NCBI RefSeq assembly: GCF_001662075.1
Contig: NZ_LYPL01000020.1
Location: 35,947-99,946, forward strand
Source: Rhizobium bangladeshense
Lineage (GTDB): Bacteria > Pseudomonadota > Alphaproteobacteria > Rhizobiales > Rhizobiaceae
Direction: 5' to 3'
DNA length: 64,000 nucleotides
Shown: positions 33,666 to 41,753 of the stretch, one piece after another
Layout of the letters: each line of letters opens with the position of its first letter
Numbering within the stretch: position 1 is the stretch's first letter
Translations under genes and position numbers: made by a program
Notes under the pieces: generated by a model
The model's database searches: none
Seen by the model: the letters and a program-made list of their open reading frames with translations, nothing else
Told to the model about the DNA's origin: nothing

Positions 33666-35411
33666 ATGTTGCGCCTTTTATCATGGCCGATCTTATGCGC
33701 CATGCTGCTCGCGCTGACCTCGTGCAGCAATTTCGACCGAGAGTTCACCGTCCAATCGGTAAACAGTACGGTTGAGGTCTACACCGACGGCACTGCCTTT
33801 GTGTCGGAGTTCTTCGACATCGAGGTCAAAAGGGCGGAAAATTACGGCGGCGTTTACGTTGATATCCCTCAACGTTTCACGGATGCGTCAGGTGGTGTCC
33901 ACTGGCGCGATTTCCAACTGGCCGCAGCTCGGCGCGGCGGACTCGATGAATATTTTTCCATGGAAAACAATGTGCCGGGCTATTCGATTTATATAGGAAT
34001 GGAGCACTGCAAAAGTTGCTCTGCAGATCTGCCCAAGGTTCCTACAAAGATCCAGATCGCTTACTGGCTCGGACGCCTGGTTCGCCAGGAAGGCGATCGC
34101 GAGATTCTCTTCCTGCCGGCCTATATGGGCCGCGTGCATGGCCAGGGAGCCAAAAAAACGCTGACCCTGAAGCTGCCGCCGGGCGGAACGTTACGCCCTT
34201 CGCAACAGGATCGGGCGGCGGCCTATGACGTCACGCGCATCGCGCCGAATGAGCTCTTGGTGGCTATTCCAGCAGGCAAGGGGGATAGAGTCCTGCCTGA
34301 TATCGAGATCGAATATCCCGCAGGGACCTTTGTGACCATAACGACCGGCAAGCGGGTAGAGTGGTGGCTTTCCGATCACTTTCTTCCATTCATCGCCATT
34401 TTGGGACCTCTCGTCGCCGGTCTGTTTGTCCTCACGAGATTGGGGCAGGGTTGGCGATTGCCTGCTCCGATAGCCGTCGACATCAAAATGTCGAAGAGCA
34501 TATCCCCGGCTCTGGCAGCCTATCTGTTCCGGAATTGGAAGACAGATGCGACAAAAGCAGCCTTCATGGCGTCCGTCTGCCAGCTCGCAGTAAGGCGAAT
34601 GCTTCGCATTTCCAGCCTGGATGAAGATGCGGAGGCTTCGAACTTATTCACAAAGCAAGAGCGCAAGAAGGGCAAGCCGGGTCGTTCCAGATGGTATGCT
34701 CTTCCAGCAGCGACGCGCTTGGTATTCGGCCAAATTGAAGGAGAGCGGCCTGTCGGCGATCGGCGTAGGGTTGTAGCTGCCCGCCGCACGTTGAGCGATG
34801 AATTGCTTAAAGCCGTCGCTGAGGAATATCGGAAGTCCAGAGGCAAAGACCGATGGAGTTTGGCGACTTCGGCGACGATTCTGGGTCTTGGCGTTGCCGT
34901 CGCCTATATTACGGGCCTTTTGCTCTATTCCGCCGCCATCTTAGGGTTATTGTTCATTGTTTTTCTGGTCGTAACCATGTTCCGCCATCCTGAACGGTTT
35001 CCCGTGGCGACCGGCACCGCCGCGCAGTTCAAACAGGCGCTTGCTTTGATGGTGGGTCTTCCGGCGATGGTGATTGTTGCACTTGTCTATATCGGTACGA
35101 CTGAGGTGGTCAGCGAACAGGTGCCATATCTGATGGCGATCTTGCTGCACGTTGCCGGCATTATTGCGGTTTTGGCGATGTTGCGCATTCCAACGTCGAA
35201 GCAGCAGCAGATCCGCAATAACATCCTCAGTTTGAATGGTTATTTCCGCGGCGAGACAGATGGCCCGGTAATGTCGGTTGAATGCTACGAGCATTATCTG
35301 CCGTTCGCCGTTGCACTTGATGTCGAGCAACGCTGGACCGAGCGCTTCAATCTATGGCGAGAGAGCGAAAAGATGGAGACCTATGCTCCGGATTGGCGGA
35401 GTAGTTCTTAG
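33666..35411 (+). CDS. DUF2207 family predicted lipoprotein/membrane protein
   Basis: A 581-residue envelope protein. The start MLRLLSWPILCAMLLALTSC gives a lipoprotein signal with lipobox LTSC. A beta-rich extracytoplasmic DUF2207 domain (about 25-220) follows, then membrane helices at about 235-255, 400-450 and 465-520, with an alpha-helical cytoplasmic part between. The C-terminus has HYLPFAVALDVEQRWTERF, also present in the second DUF2207 protein at 37454, but without that protein's Gly tail. Codons and bases are visibly AT-richer than in the neighbours, a sign of different origin. A TTG start at 33612 is less likely. Confidence 0.75.
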   Translation: MLRLLSWPILCAMLLALTSCSNFDREFTVQSVNSTVEVYTDGTAFVSEFFDIEVKRAENYGGVYVDIPQRFTDASGGVHWRDFQLAAARRGGLDEYFSMENNVPGYSIYIGMEHCKSCSADLPKVPTKIQIAYWLGRLVRQEGDREILFLPAYMGRVHGQGAKKTLTLKLPPGGTLRPSQQDRAAAYDVTRIAPNELLVAIPAGKGDRVLPDIEIEYPAGTFVTITTGKRVEWWLSDHFLPFIAILGPLVAGLFVLTRLGQGWRLPAPIAVDIKMSKSISPALAAYLFRNWKTDATKAAFMASVCQLAVRRMLRISSLDEDAEASNLFTKQERKKGKPGRSRWYALPAATRLVFGQIEGERPVGDRRRVVAARRTLSDELLKAVAEEYRKSRGKDRWSLATSATILGLGVAVAYITGLLLYSAAILGLLFIVFLVVTMFRHPERFPVATGTAAQFKQALALMVGLPAMVIVALVYIGTTEVVSEQVPYLMAILLHVAGIIAVLAMLRIPTSKQQQIRNNILSLNGYFRGETDGPVMSVECYEHYLPFAVALDVEQRWTERFNLWRESEKMETYAPDWRSSS

Positions 35412-35522
35412 GGGGCGGCGATATCCAAGTCTGTTTGAATTCGGTAGAAGACAACCGCGCCAAGATGACTTTCCCCCGCTGAATCACTAACGTGCGATCA
35501 TCGAATCGGGGAGCCCATCTGC

Positions 35523-36074
35523 ATGTATGTAATACTGGCTGTTGCCGTTGTTATCCTGCTTTACATCGTCTTCATCTATAATGGCCTGGTACGCTCCCGG
35601 CAGATGGCTGAGGAAGCCTGGTCGGGCATCGATGTGCAGTTGAAGCGCCGCGCCGATCTGATCCCGAACCTGATCGAGACCGTCAAGGGTTATGCCGCCC
35701 ATGAGAAGTCGACGCTCGAGGAGGTGGTTGCCCTCCGCAACAAGGCGCAGGCCGTGCCCGCGGGCGATGTCGCCGGCAGGGCGCAGGCAGAAGGGCTGCT
35801 CGGCCAGGCGCTGGGGCGCGTCATCGCGCTCGCCGAGGCCTATCCGGATCTCAAGGCCAACCAGAATTTTGCCGAGCTGCAGGCCTCGCTCGAAACCATG
35901 GAAGGCGAGCTGCAGATGTCGCGGCGTTATTACAATGGTGCGGCCCGAGACTTGAACGTCAAGGTGGAAAGCTTCCCCTCCAATCTCGTCGCCGGCCAGT
36001 TCGGTTTTGCCAAGCGGGATTATTTCGAAATCACCAATGAGGCCGATCGCGCCGTCCCCAGCGTGAAATTCTGA
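35523..36074 (+). CDS. lemA: LemA family protein
   Basis: A 183-residue LemA protein: one N-terminal membrane helix (MYVILAVAVVILLYIVFIY) and a long helical bundle. Family signatures are AEEAWSGIDVQLKRRADLIPNL, YAAHEKSTLEEVVALRNKA, YPDLKANQNFAELQ and RRYYNGAARDLN. LemA proteins are often encoded with TPM/DUF2207 membrane proteins and are linked to envelope stress or protein quality control; the exact role is unknown. It lies between two DUF2207 genes, with aroA in the same run. Confidence 0.94.
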   Translation: MYVILAVAVVILLYIVFIYNGLVRSRQMAEEAWSGIDVQLKRRADLIPNLIETVKGYAAHEKSTLEEVVALRNKAQAVPAGDVAGRAQAEGLLGQALGRVIALAEAYPDLKANQNFAELQASLETMEGELQMSRRYYNGAARDLNVKVESFPSNLVAGQFGFAKRDYFEITNEADRAVPSVKF

Positions 36075-36159
36075 CGATCGGCATTTTGCCTTTGCCAGAA
36101 AGCGATTAAGAGCAAGGGCAGAATGCGGCCGGCAATGGTCGCTCCATGGAAGAAACAAC

Positions 36160-37422
36160 ATGACACGCACAGCCAAACTCACGATCATCCCGCCTGCCGG
36201 GCCGCTTTCGGGCCGCGCCATGCCGCCGGGTTCGAAGTCGATCACCAATCGGGCACTGCTGCTCGCCGGCCTTGCCAAGGGCACGAGCCGGCTGACCGGC
36301 GCGCTGAAGAGCGACGACACGCGTTATATGGCCGATGCGCTGCGCGCCATGGGCGTTTCGATCGACGAGCCCGATGAGACCACCTTCGTCGTCACCGGCA
36401 GCGGCAGGCTTTTGCCGCCGAAGGCGCCGCTCTTCCTCGGCAATGCCGGCACGGCGACACGCTTCCTGACGGCGGCCGCCGCGCTCGTCGACGGCACCGT
36501 CATCGTCGATGGCGACGAGCACATGCGCAAGCGCCCGATCGGCCCGCTGGTCGAGGCGATGCGCGCGCTCGGCATCGATGTGAGCGCCGAGACCGGCTGC
36601 CCGCCGGTCACCGTCAGGGGTACCGGCCGCTTCGAGGCCGACCGCATCCTGATCGATGGCGGGCTGTCCAGCCAATATGTTTCGGCGCTGCTGATGATGG
36701 CGGCCGGCGGCGACCGTCCTGTTGACATCGAGCTCGTCGGCGAGGATATCGGCGCGCTTGGCTATATCGATCTCACCACGGCGGCGATGAAGGCCTTCGG
36801 CGCCAAGGTCGAAAAGACCAGCCCCGTCACCTGGCGCGTCGAGCCGACCGGCTACCGCGCCGCCGATTTCGTCATCGAGCCGGATGCATCGGCCGCCACC
36901 TATCTCTGGGCGGCCGAGGTGCTGAGCGATGGCAAGATCGATCTCGGCGTGCCGAACGATGCCTTCACCCAGCCGGATGCCAAGGCCTACGAGACGATCG
37001 CCAAGTTCCCGCATCTGCCGGCTGAAATCGATGGTTCGCAGATGCAGGATGCCGTTCCGACGATCGCCGTGCTTGCCGCCTTCAACGAGACGCCGGTCCG
37101 CTTCGTCGGCATCGCCAACCTGCGCGTCAAGGAATGCGACCGTATCCGGGCGCTCTCGACCGGGCTTAACAATATCCGGCAGGGCCTGGCCGTTGAGGAG
37201 GGCGACGATCTGATCGTCCATTCCGATCCTGCTCTCGCCGGTCAGACGCTGCCGGCCGCGATCGACACCTTTGCCGATCACCGCATCGCCATGAGCTTTG
37301 CGCTCGCCGGCCTCAAGATCGATGGCATCACCATTCTCGATCCCGATTGCGTCGGCAAGACCTTCCCGGCTTACTGGCGCACGCTCGCCGCACTCGGCGT
37401 GACATATCGGGACAAGGATTGA
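36160..37422 (+). CDS. aroA: 3-phosphoshikimate 1-carboxyvinyltransferase (EPSP synthase), class I-like
   Basis: A 420-residue EPSP synthase of the shikimate pathway. Substrate-site motifs PPGSKSITNRALLLAGLAKG, LFLGNAGTATRFLTAAAA, GDEHMRKRPIGPL and LRVKECDRIRAL are intact. These read like class I enzymes and differ from the class II type (GDKSISHRS and GNAATGCR in the Agrobacterium CP4 enzyme) that I recall as the usual rhizobial aroA. So this may be a second EPSP synthase or an enzyme on a related substrate. It is followed after 31 bases by the second DUF2207 gene. Confidence 0.88.
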   Translation: MTRTAKLTIIPPAGPLSGRAMPPGSKSITNRALLLAGLAKGTSRLTGALKSDDTRYMADALRAMGVSIDEPDETTFVVTGSGRLLPPKAPLFLGNAGTATRFLTAAAALVDGTVIVDGDEHMRKRPIGPLVEAMRALGIDVSAETGCPPVTVRGTGRFEADRILIDGGLSSQYVSALLMMAAGGDRPVDIELVGEDIGALGYIDLTTAAMKAFGAKVEKTSPVTWRVEPTGYRAADFVIEPDASAATYLWAAEVLSDGKIDLGVPNDAFTQPDAKAYETIAKFPHLPAEIDGSQMQDAVPTIAVLAAFNETPVRFVGIANLRVKECDRIRALSTGLNNIRQGLAVEEGDDLIVHSDPALAGQTLPAAIDTFADHRIAMSFALAGLKIDGITILDPDCVGKTFPAYWRTLAALGVTYRDKD

Positions 37423-37453
37423 CGGAAAGCGCAGTCGAGGCGGGGAGACAGGG

Positions 37454-39388
37454 ATGGGGCGTCGGTTTTTCGGTTTTTGCTTGGCGCTCATCTGGATGCT
37501 CGCCGCTCCGGCGGCCTTTGCTGCCGAAGTGATCGAGAGTTTCGCCTCCTTGATCATCCTCGAAAAGAGCGGCGCGATGACGGTGGCGGAAACGATCACC
37601 GTCAATGCCGAGGGCAATCGCATCAATCACGGCATCTTCCGTGATTTCCCGCTCTATTTCACCGATACTGAAGGCCGTCGCCGCCGCGTCGATTTCGACG
37701 TTGTGTCGGTCAAGCGCGATGGCAAGGATGAACCTTGGCATACCGAATTGATCACCGCCGGCATTCGCATCTATGCCGGTTCGGCCGATGTGACGGTGGC
37801 GCCGGGCCGTCATCAATATGTTTTCACCTACAGGACCAACCGTCAGATCCGCTATTTCGACGATCATGACGAGCTCTACTGGAATGTCACGGGCAATGGC
37901 TGGATTTTCCCGATCCGCTCTGCCACCGCGACGGTGAAGCTGCCGACAGGTGTCGCCGCCACTGAGACGACATTCTTCACCGGCCCTGAAGGCGCGACGG
38001 AGAAGAATGCCCGTGTCAGCGAACCCGGCGGCGGCCTTCTGTTTTCCACGACTGCGCCGCTTGATGCCAATGAAGGCCTGACCTTCGCGATCAGCATGCC
38101 AAAAGGCTCGATTGATCCGCCGAGCGCGGACATGGAAAGCACATGGTGGCTCAAGGACAACCGCAATTATTTCATCGGCTTCGGCGGCTTGATCCTGGTT
38201 TTCGCCTATTATCTCAGATCGTGGCTGAAGGTCGGCCGCGATCCCGCCCGCGGCGTCGTGGTGCCGCGCTGGGATGCGCCGGATGGCATCTCGCCGGCGC
38301 TGGTCAACTATATCGACAATAAGGGCTTCTCCGGTGGCGGCTGGACGGCGCTTGCCGCCACCGCGCTGAACCTTGCGGTTCGCGGCTACGTCAAGCTCGA
38401 AGACCTCAAGAATTCGATCGTCATCCGCGGCACCGGCAAGCCGCTCGGCAAGGAGAAATTCCAGGCCGGCGAGAGCGAACTGCTGAAGGCCGTCGGCGGC
38501 GCTGGCGCGACGCTGCGGATCGACAAGGCGAATGGCGAACGGGTGAAATCCGTTGGCCAATCGTTCCGCTCGGCGATCGAGAAGGAGCATCGCGGCAAAT
38601 ATTACAATTCGAATCTCGGTTATACCGGCGGCGGCATCGCGCTCAGCGCCGCCGCTCTGGTGGTGTTGTTCGTCTACGGTTCGCTGGAGCCCGACACGAT
38701 TGCGCTGATGCTGATCCCGATTGCCGTCTCGGTCTTTGTTGCCGTCTTTGCCGCCGGCCTCGTCAAATCGCTGCATCGCGGCGGGTCGCTGTTCGGCAAG
38801 ATCATGGCCGTCATCGCCGCGGCGGTCGGCGTTTTCGTCGGTATCGGCATTCTGGCGATCATGGTCCTGATGCTCACCTCTTCGCTGGTGGAACTGCACG
38901 AAACCCCGATGCTGTTTGCCGTCGGCGGCATCGTGCTGCTCAACATCCTCTATTTTTTCATCATGGGCGCGCCGACCCCGCTCGGCGCTAAGATGATGGA
39001 CGGCGTAGATGGCCTGCGGCAATATCTGACGCTGGCCGAAAAGGACCGCATGAACATGGCCGGCGCGCCCAAAATGTCGCCGCAGCATTTCGAGACGCTG
39101 CTGCCTTATGCGGTGGCGCTCGGTGTCGAAAAACCCTGGTCGCGCACCTTTGAGACCTGGCTTGCGGCTGCGGCGGCCGGTGCGGCCGCGGCCTATGACC
39201 CCTCCTGGTATTCCGGCGATTTCGACAGCGGCCGCTTTTCCGATCGTGTCGACGACTTTTCCTCTTCGATGGCCTCGACCATCGCCTCGACGATACCGTC
39301 GCCGCCGCCGTCGAGCTCATCCTCCGGTTTTTCCGGCGGTGGCTCCTCCGGCGGAGGGGGTGGAGGCGGTGGTGGCGGCGGCTGGTGA
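37454..39388 (+). CDS. DUF2207 family membrane protein with Gly-rich tail
   Basis: A 644-residue membrane protein with signal peptide (GRRFFGFCLALIWMLAAPAA, cleavage near AFAAEV) and an extracytoplasmic DUF2207 domain (about 25-220; IESFASLIILEKSGAMTVAE, HGIFRDFPLYF). Membrane helices lie at about 238-256, 393-412, 420-440 and 450-510. The C-terminal sequence is low-complexity Ser/Gly, ending SSGGGGGGGGGGGW. The Gly-rich tail is typical of DUF2207/TPM proteins that accompany LemA. It begins 31 bases after aroA. Confidence 0.88.
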   Translation: MGRRFFGFCLALIWMLAAPAAFAAEVIESFASLIILEKSGAMTVAETITVNAEGNRINHGIFRDFPLYFTDTEGRRRRVDFDVVSVKRDGKDEPWHTELITAGIRIYAGSADVTVAPGRHQYVFTYRTNRQIRYFDDHDELYWNVTGNGWIFPIRSATATVKLPTGVAATETTFFTGPEGATEKNARVSEPGGGLLFSTTAPLDANEGLTFAISMPKGSIDPPSADMESTWWLKDNRNYFIGFGGLILVFAYYLRSWLKVGRDPARGVVVPRWDAPDGISPALVNYIDNKGFSGGGWTALAATALNLAVRGYVKLEDLKNSIVIRGTGKPLGKEKFQAGESELLKAVGGAGATLRIDKANGERVKSVGQSFRSAIEKEHRGKYYNSNLGYTGGGIALSAAALVVLFVYGSLEPDTIALMLIPIAVSVFVAVFAAGLVKSLHRGGSLFGKIMAVIAAAVGVFVGIGILAIMVLMLTSSLVELHETPMLFAVGGIVLLNILYFFIMGAPTPLGAKMMDGVDGLRQYLTLAEKDRMNMAGAPKMSPQHFETLLPYAVALGVEKPWSRTFETWLAAAAAGAAAAYDPSWYSGDFDSGRFSDRVDDFSSSMASTIASTIPSPPPSSSSSGFSGGGSSGGGGGGGGGGGW

Positions 39389-39453
39389 GCTTTCCCGCTT
39401 GACCTTTCCACCCTTCGCCCTTAACCGCCAGAGGCAAAAGGAAAGGGTGGCGC

Positions 39454-40725
39454 ATGAAGGTTCTGTTGATCGGATCGGGCGGACGCGAGCACGCGCTCGC
39501 CTGGAAGCTGGCGCAATCGCCGTTGCTGAGCGAATTCTATGCCGCACCCGGCAATCCCGGCATTGCCGAACACGCCATCCTCGCACCCGTGAGTATCGAC
39601 GATCATGAAGCCGTCGCCGCTTTCTGCCGGGAGAAGGCGATCGAATTCGTCGTCGTCGGCCCGGAGGCGCCGCTCGTTGCCGGCCTTGCCGACCGCTTGC
39701 GCGCCGATGGCCTGGCCGTCTTCGGACCGTCGGCCGCCGCCGCCCAGCTCGAGGGCTCCAAGGGCTTCACCAAGGATATCTGCGCCCGCTACGACATTCC
39801 CACCGGCGCCTATCAGCGCTTCAACAACGCGCCGAAGGCCAAGGCCTATATCCGCGCTCAGGGCGCGCCGATCGTCGTCAAGGCTGACGGCCTTGCCGCG
39901 GGCAAGGGCGTGACGGTCGCAATGACGCTGGACGAGGCGTTGGCCGCCGTCGACGACTGCTTCGAAGGCGCCTTTGGCGCGGCCGGCGCCGAAGTCGTCG
40001 TCGAAGCCCATCTCGATGGCGAGGAGGCGAGCTTCTTCTGCCTCTGCGATGGCAGACATGCGCTGCCGCTCGCCACCGCCCAGGACCACAAGCGGGTGGG
40101 CGAGGGTGATACCGGCGTCAATACCGGCGGCATGGGCGCCTATTCGCCGGCGCCCGTGATGACCGCCGAAATGGTCGAGCGCACCATGAGGGAGATCATC
40201 GAGCCGACGATCCGTGGCATGGCCGAAAGCGGCCATCCCTTCTCCGGTGTGTTTTTTGCCGGGCTGATGATCACGAAGAAAGGGCCGGAGCTCATCGAAT
40301 ACAATGTCCGTTTCGGTGATCCCGAATGCCAGGTGCTGATGATGCGGCTGAAGAGCGATCTGCTGCCGCTGCTGATGGCTGCCGCCAACGGCACGCTCGA
40401 CCAGGTCAGCGCCGAATGGAGTGACGATCCGGCACTGACTGTCGTCATGGCGTCGAAGGGTTATCCCGGCGCTTACGAGAAGAACACGCCGATCCTCTCC
40501 CTGCCGCAGGCGGGCGACGGCGAGAAAGTGTTTCATGCCGGCACGGGCATCAAGGACGGCGCGCTGGTTGCAACCGGCGGCCGCGTGCTGAACGTCACCG
40601 CCACTGGCGGCACGGTTGCCGAAGCGAGCACACGCGCCTACGCACTGCTCGACAAGGTCCGCTGGGAAAACGGCTTCTGCCGCCGCGACATCGGCTGGCG
40701 GGCGATTGAGCGTGAAAAGGCCTGA
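39454..40725 (+). CDS. purD: Phosphoribosylamine-glycine ligase
   Basis: A 423-residue GAR synthetase (ATP-grasp), second step of purine synthesis, joining phosphoribosylamine and glycine. The N-terminal MKVLLIGSGGREHALAWKL, the ATP-grasp KADGLAAGKGV, HKRVGEGDTGVNTGGMGAYSP and YNVRFGDPECQ are all intact and length is normal. It lies 65 bases after the DUF2207 gene and is probably separately regulated; no purine-type riboswitch was seen in that gap. Confidence 0.97.
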   Translation: MKVLLIGSGGREHALAWKLAQSPLLSEFYAAPGNPGIAEHAILAPVSIDDHEAVAAFCREKAIEFVVVGPEAPLVAGLADRLRADGLAVFGPSAAAAQLEGSKGFTKDICARYDIPTGAYQRFNNAPKAKAYIRAQGAPIVVKADGLAAGKGVTVAMTLDEALAAVDDCFEGAFGAAGAEVVVEAHLDGEEASFFCLCDGRHALPLATAQDHKRVGEGDTGVNTGGMGAYSPAPVMTAEMVERTMREIIEPTIRGMAESGHPFSGVFFAGLMITKKGPELIEYNVRFGDPECQVLMMRLKSDLLPLLMAAANGTLDQVSAEWSDDPALTVVMASKGYPGAYEKNTPILSLPQAGDGEKVFHAGTGIKDGALVATGGRVLNVTATGGTVAEASTRAYALLDKVRWENGFCRRDIGWRAIEREKA

Positions 40726-40830
40726 TATCCGGTTACAAACCGGCACCTTCGTTAAATTTTTACCCTTTCCCCTGACGGGATGGAAACAAAGCCGCGTTAT
40801 ACCGCTCTCATAGTAAGACGGAGCGGCTTC

Positions 40831-41295
40831 ATGCGTCAGATTTTCCTCGGTGCGGCAATCCTGCTGATGGCGGGTTCGGCAACGGCCTCCTCGATCGAGG
40901 TGATCGGCAAAGCTACGCCGCGCGCTACCGAGGGCAGCATCGTCACCGAAAGCTGCACCGACTGCCCGCCGCTGCAGGCCGAGGTCACCAAAAAGGATTA
41001 TATGGTGCCGGAACTGAAGCCCGGCGCCGTGCAGGCGACCGAGATCCGAGATGTCGGCGGCGAAAAGAAGATCTACCGCACCGAAGCCTGGATGGGCGGT
41101 TCGCCCGTGGTCTTCGTCAGCAAAGCCACCCCGGAAGCGATGCTCGCCGCCGTCCCGCCGGCTCCGTCGACCGATGGCATCGATATGAACGCCACCACCG
41201 CCGCCGTCATCGGCAGCGATGCCAAGCCTGTTGCCGCCGGCATGGCGGAACAACCGGCCGGCCTTGACGTTTCCGACTTCAAGCTGCGTTTCTAA
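40831..41295 (+). CDS. Small secreted protein, possibly HPE1-like
   Basis: A 154-residue exported protein: signal peptide MRQIFLGAAILLMAGSATAS, a SCTDCPPL motif with two Cys, and a folded region KKIYRTEAWMGGSPVVFVSK. Proteins like this in Rhizobium are, as I recall, annotated plant virulence effector HPE1-like domain proteins, but that label is weak and no secretion signal beyond Sec is visible. The ATG at 40831 follows GGAG by 6 bases. Confidence 0.7.
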   Translation: MRQIFLGAAILLMAGSATASSIEVIGKATPRATEGSIVTESCTDCPPLQAEVTKKDYMVPELKPGAVQATEIRDVGGEKKIYRTEAWMGGSPVVFVSKATPEAMLAAVPPAPSTDGIDMNATTAAVIGSDAKPVAAGMAEQPAGLDVSDFKLRF

Positions 41296-41753
41296 CGCCG
41301 GTTTTCCCTCGGAATTGCTTTGAAACAACAAGTTCCCTGCCCCCGCCTGATCAAGGTTTCGATCGTTTGGGGTTCCACCGCCGGTGGACTGGATGCACCC
41401 TCGATGAGCAGCGAGGGTGCATTCATGGTTTGACGGGCATGGAAACGAACGCCGCCGGGGTTGAAGAAGCCGGGCATCTGCCGATCCAATGCAAGCTAAG
41501 AATTCAAAAGCATGGTATTCGGCCGGAAAAACCTGCCGTTTTCAGTTTGGTCGTTCCACCCCTGGATTTTTAGGGAAATCCGTGTCGCGAATTGTAAAAT
41601 TAAAGCTTTATTATCGGCTGAGATCTAATTGTTACTGACCCGGTCGCAGCATGTTTATTTTAGCAGCGGTAGACGCGTCGTCTCAGTGGCGCGCTCGCAC
41701 AGGCGGTAGAAGACCGCACCGGAATGAACCCACCATTCCCGTTGCGAGGCGTC
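41296..41753. other. 460-bp gap with a strong hairpin and an AT-rich promoter region
   Basis: No gene is supported. The left part holds the 11-bp hairpin at 41393-41422. The right part (about 41590-41650) is AT-rich (GTAAAATTAAAGCTTTATTATC) and probably contains the chemoreceptor promoter, but no sigma-70 pair of good spacing could be fixed. Confidence 0.4.
41393..41422 (+). terminator. 11-bp hairpin downstream of the small secreted protein
   Basis: ATGCACCCTCG and CGAGGGTGCAT are exact reverse complements with an 8-base loop, about 100 bases after the stop codon. Only a short T-run follows, so the terminator role is tentative. Confidence 0.45.

Noticed and set aside
39421..41331. 636-codon minus-strand frame opposite purD
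   Set aside because: purD is complete on the plus strand; the opposite frame has no motif.
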